A DNA stretch of 5,612 nt from positions 1 to 5,612 of the forward strand of contig CAMWPF010000114.1 in the NCBI GenBank assembly GCA_947176045.1, written 5' to 3'. The notes beneath the pieces were generated by a model that did not search any database, was not told where the DNA came from, and saw only the letters and a program-made list of their open reading frames with translations. Within the stretch, counting starts at the first letter, position 1. Each line of letters begins with the position of its first letter. Positions 4,960-5,612 of the stretch are shown piece by piece. The position numbers and the translations under genes are program-made. This DNA comes from an uncultured Treponema sp. (GTDB lineage Bacteria > Spirochaetota > Spirochaetia > Treponematales > Treponemataceae).

Positions 4960-5612
4960 ATGACCAGACTGAACATCGTCGATATGTTCTGCGGAGGAGG
5001 CGGGGAATCAGTGGGGATTACCGAAGCCGCGCATGAATTCAACCTCGGCATAAACATGAGCGCCATAAACCACTGGGAACGTGCGATCGAGACTCATGCG
5101 AAGAACTACCCGTCCGCCGAGCACAGGTGCGAGAACGTGCAGCACATCGACCCGCACACACTTGCGGCATCGAAGGACACCGACCTGATGTGGGCAAGCC
5201 CGGGCTGCCAGCACTTCTCCGCAGCGCGCGGCGGGAAGCCGAGGAGCGAGGACATGAGGTCTCCGGCGTGGGAAGTCCTGCGGTTCGCCGAGGAGCTTCG
5301 CCCCAGAAGAATCATCATCGAGAACGTCCCGGAATTCCGCACGTGGGGCCCGCTCGATGCCGACGGAAAAATCATCAGGGAACTCAAGGGCAGGACGTTC
5401 AGCGCGTTCATAGGCGCGCTCCGCTCACTCAACTATGCCGTTGACCACAGGATTCTCTGCGCCGCCGACTATGGAGCGGCGACATCGCGGCGGAGGCTCT
5501 TCATACAGGCGGTACGGGCGGACTGCGGAAAGGCGGTTCTCTGGCCGCAGCCCACGAACGCACGGGGAGGAAACCTGCTCCTCCCGGACTGGCGCAGCGC
5601 AAAGGAGATAAT
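4960..5612 (+). CDS. DNA (cytosine-5-)-methyltransferase, N-terminal 217 residues, cut by the right edge
   Basis: C5 cytosine methyltransferases move a methyl group from S-adenosylmethionine to cytosine in a specific DNA sequence. Visible motifs in order are motif I, DMFCGGGGESVG (8-19, cofactor binding); an acidic NVQHID near 59-64; motif IV, ASPGCQHFSAARG (79-91, catalytic Cys83); motif VI, IIIENVPEF (118-126); and motif VIII, ADYGAATSRRRLF (169-181). The residue before the catalytic Cys is Gly, not the usual Pro. The target recognition domain and motifs IX-X lie outside the window. AGGAG at 4948-4952 precedes the ATG at 4960 by 7 nt and overlaps the stop codon of the previous gene, placing it in the same operon. 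No restriction endonuclease is visible, so a solitary phage- or plasmid-type methylase is as likely as half of a restriction-modification pair. Confidence 0.93.
   Translation, partial: MTRLNIVDMFCGGGGESVGITEAAHEFNLGINMSAINHWERAIETHAKNYPSAEHRCENVQHIDPHTLAASKDTDLMWASPGCQHFSAARGGKPRSEDMRSPAWEVLRFAEELRPRRIIIENVPEFRTWGPLDADGKIIRELKGRTFSAFIGALRSLNYAVDHRILCAADYGAATSRRRLFIQAVRADCGKAVLWPQPTNARGGNLLLPDWRSAKEI

Overview
The window joins two unlike halves. Positions 1-2175 hold a housekeeping operon read leftwards (ndk, then gpsA, then ffh, which runs off the left edge). Positions 2475-5612 hold a rightward run of accessory genes: a ParA-type ATPase, a ParB-type DNA-binding protein, a small winged-helix-like protein and a cytosine-C5 DNA methyltransferase that runs off the right edge. 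The two halves diverge from a 299-base gene-free stretch (2176-2474) that is dense in structure. The organism is clearly bacterial. From remembered protein style (Ffh N domain, GpsA, and the KPGVLNRR form of Ndk), a spirochaete such as a moderately GC-rich Treponema is my best guess. I have no search result to support it, and Lentisphaerota/Kiritimatiellota or another phylum cannot be excluded.

Left half: ndk has a near-consensus sigma70-type promoter whose predicted start lies only about 3 nt before the ATG, with no Shine-Dalgarno sequence, so the transcript is probably leaderless or nearly so. gpsA follows after 36 bp with a strong purine-rich ribosome site. ffh starts inside the last codons of gpsA (8-bp overlap). 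The products make nucleoside triphosphates, glycerol-3-phosphate for phospholipid, and the protein-targeting GTPase.

Middle: the rightward strand at 2304-2453 can fold into a series of hairpins. One is a 10-position stem followed by a T tract, a good intrinsic terminator. Its 14-nt loop is complementary over up to 10 consecutive positions to the 11-nt loop of the first hairpin, so a kissing-loop or pseudoknot fold is possible. A further 14-bp hairpin lies just before the parA ribosome site. This looks like either a small RNA ending at about 2401 or a structured leader/attenuator of the par operon. I do not recognise it as a known riboswitch class.

Right half: parA, parB, the small regulator-like gene and the methyltransferase are closely spaced (17-bp gap, 11-bp overlap, 10-bp gap) and probably co-transcribed. 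ParA-ParB would serve DNA partition or maintenance and the methyltransferase would modify DNA, which suits a plasmid, phage-plasmid or integrative element inserted beside, or assembled next to, the ndk operon. No integrase, tRNA or att duplication is visible. The small gene carries two 35-bp direct repeats (60-bp period, one mismatch), each holding an inverted repeat, a candidate ParB-binding (parS-like) or operator site inside a coding region.
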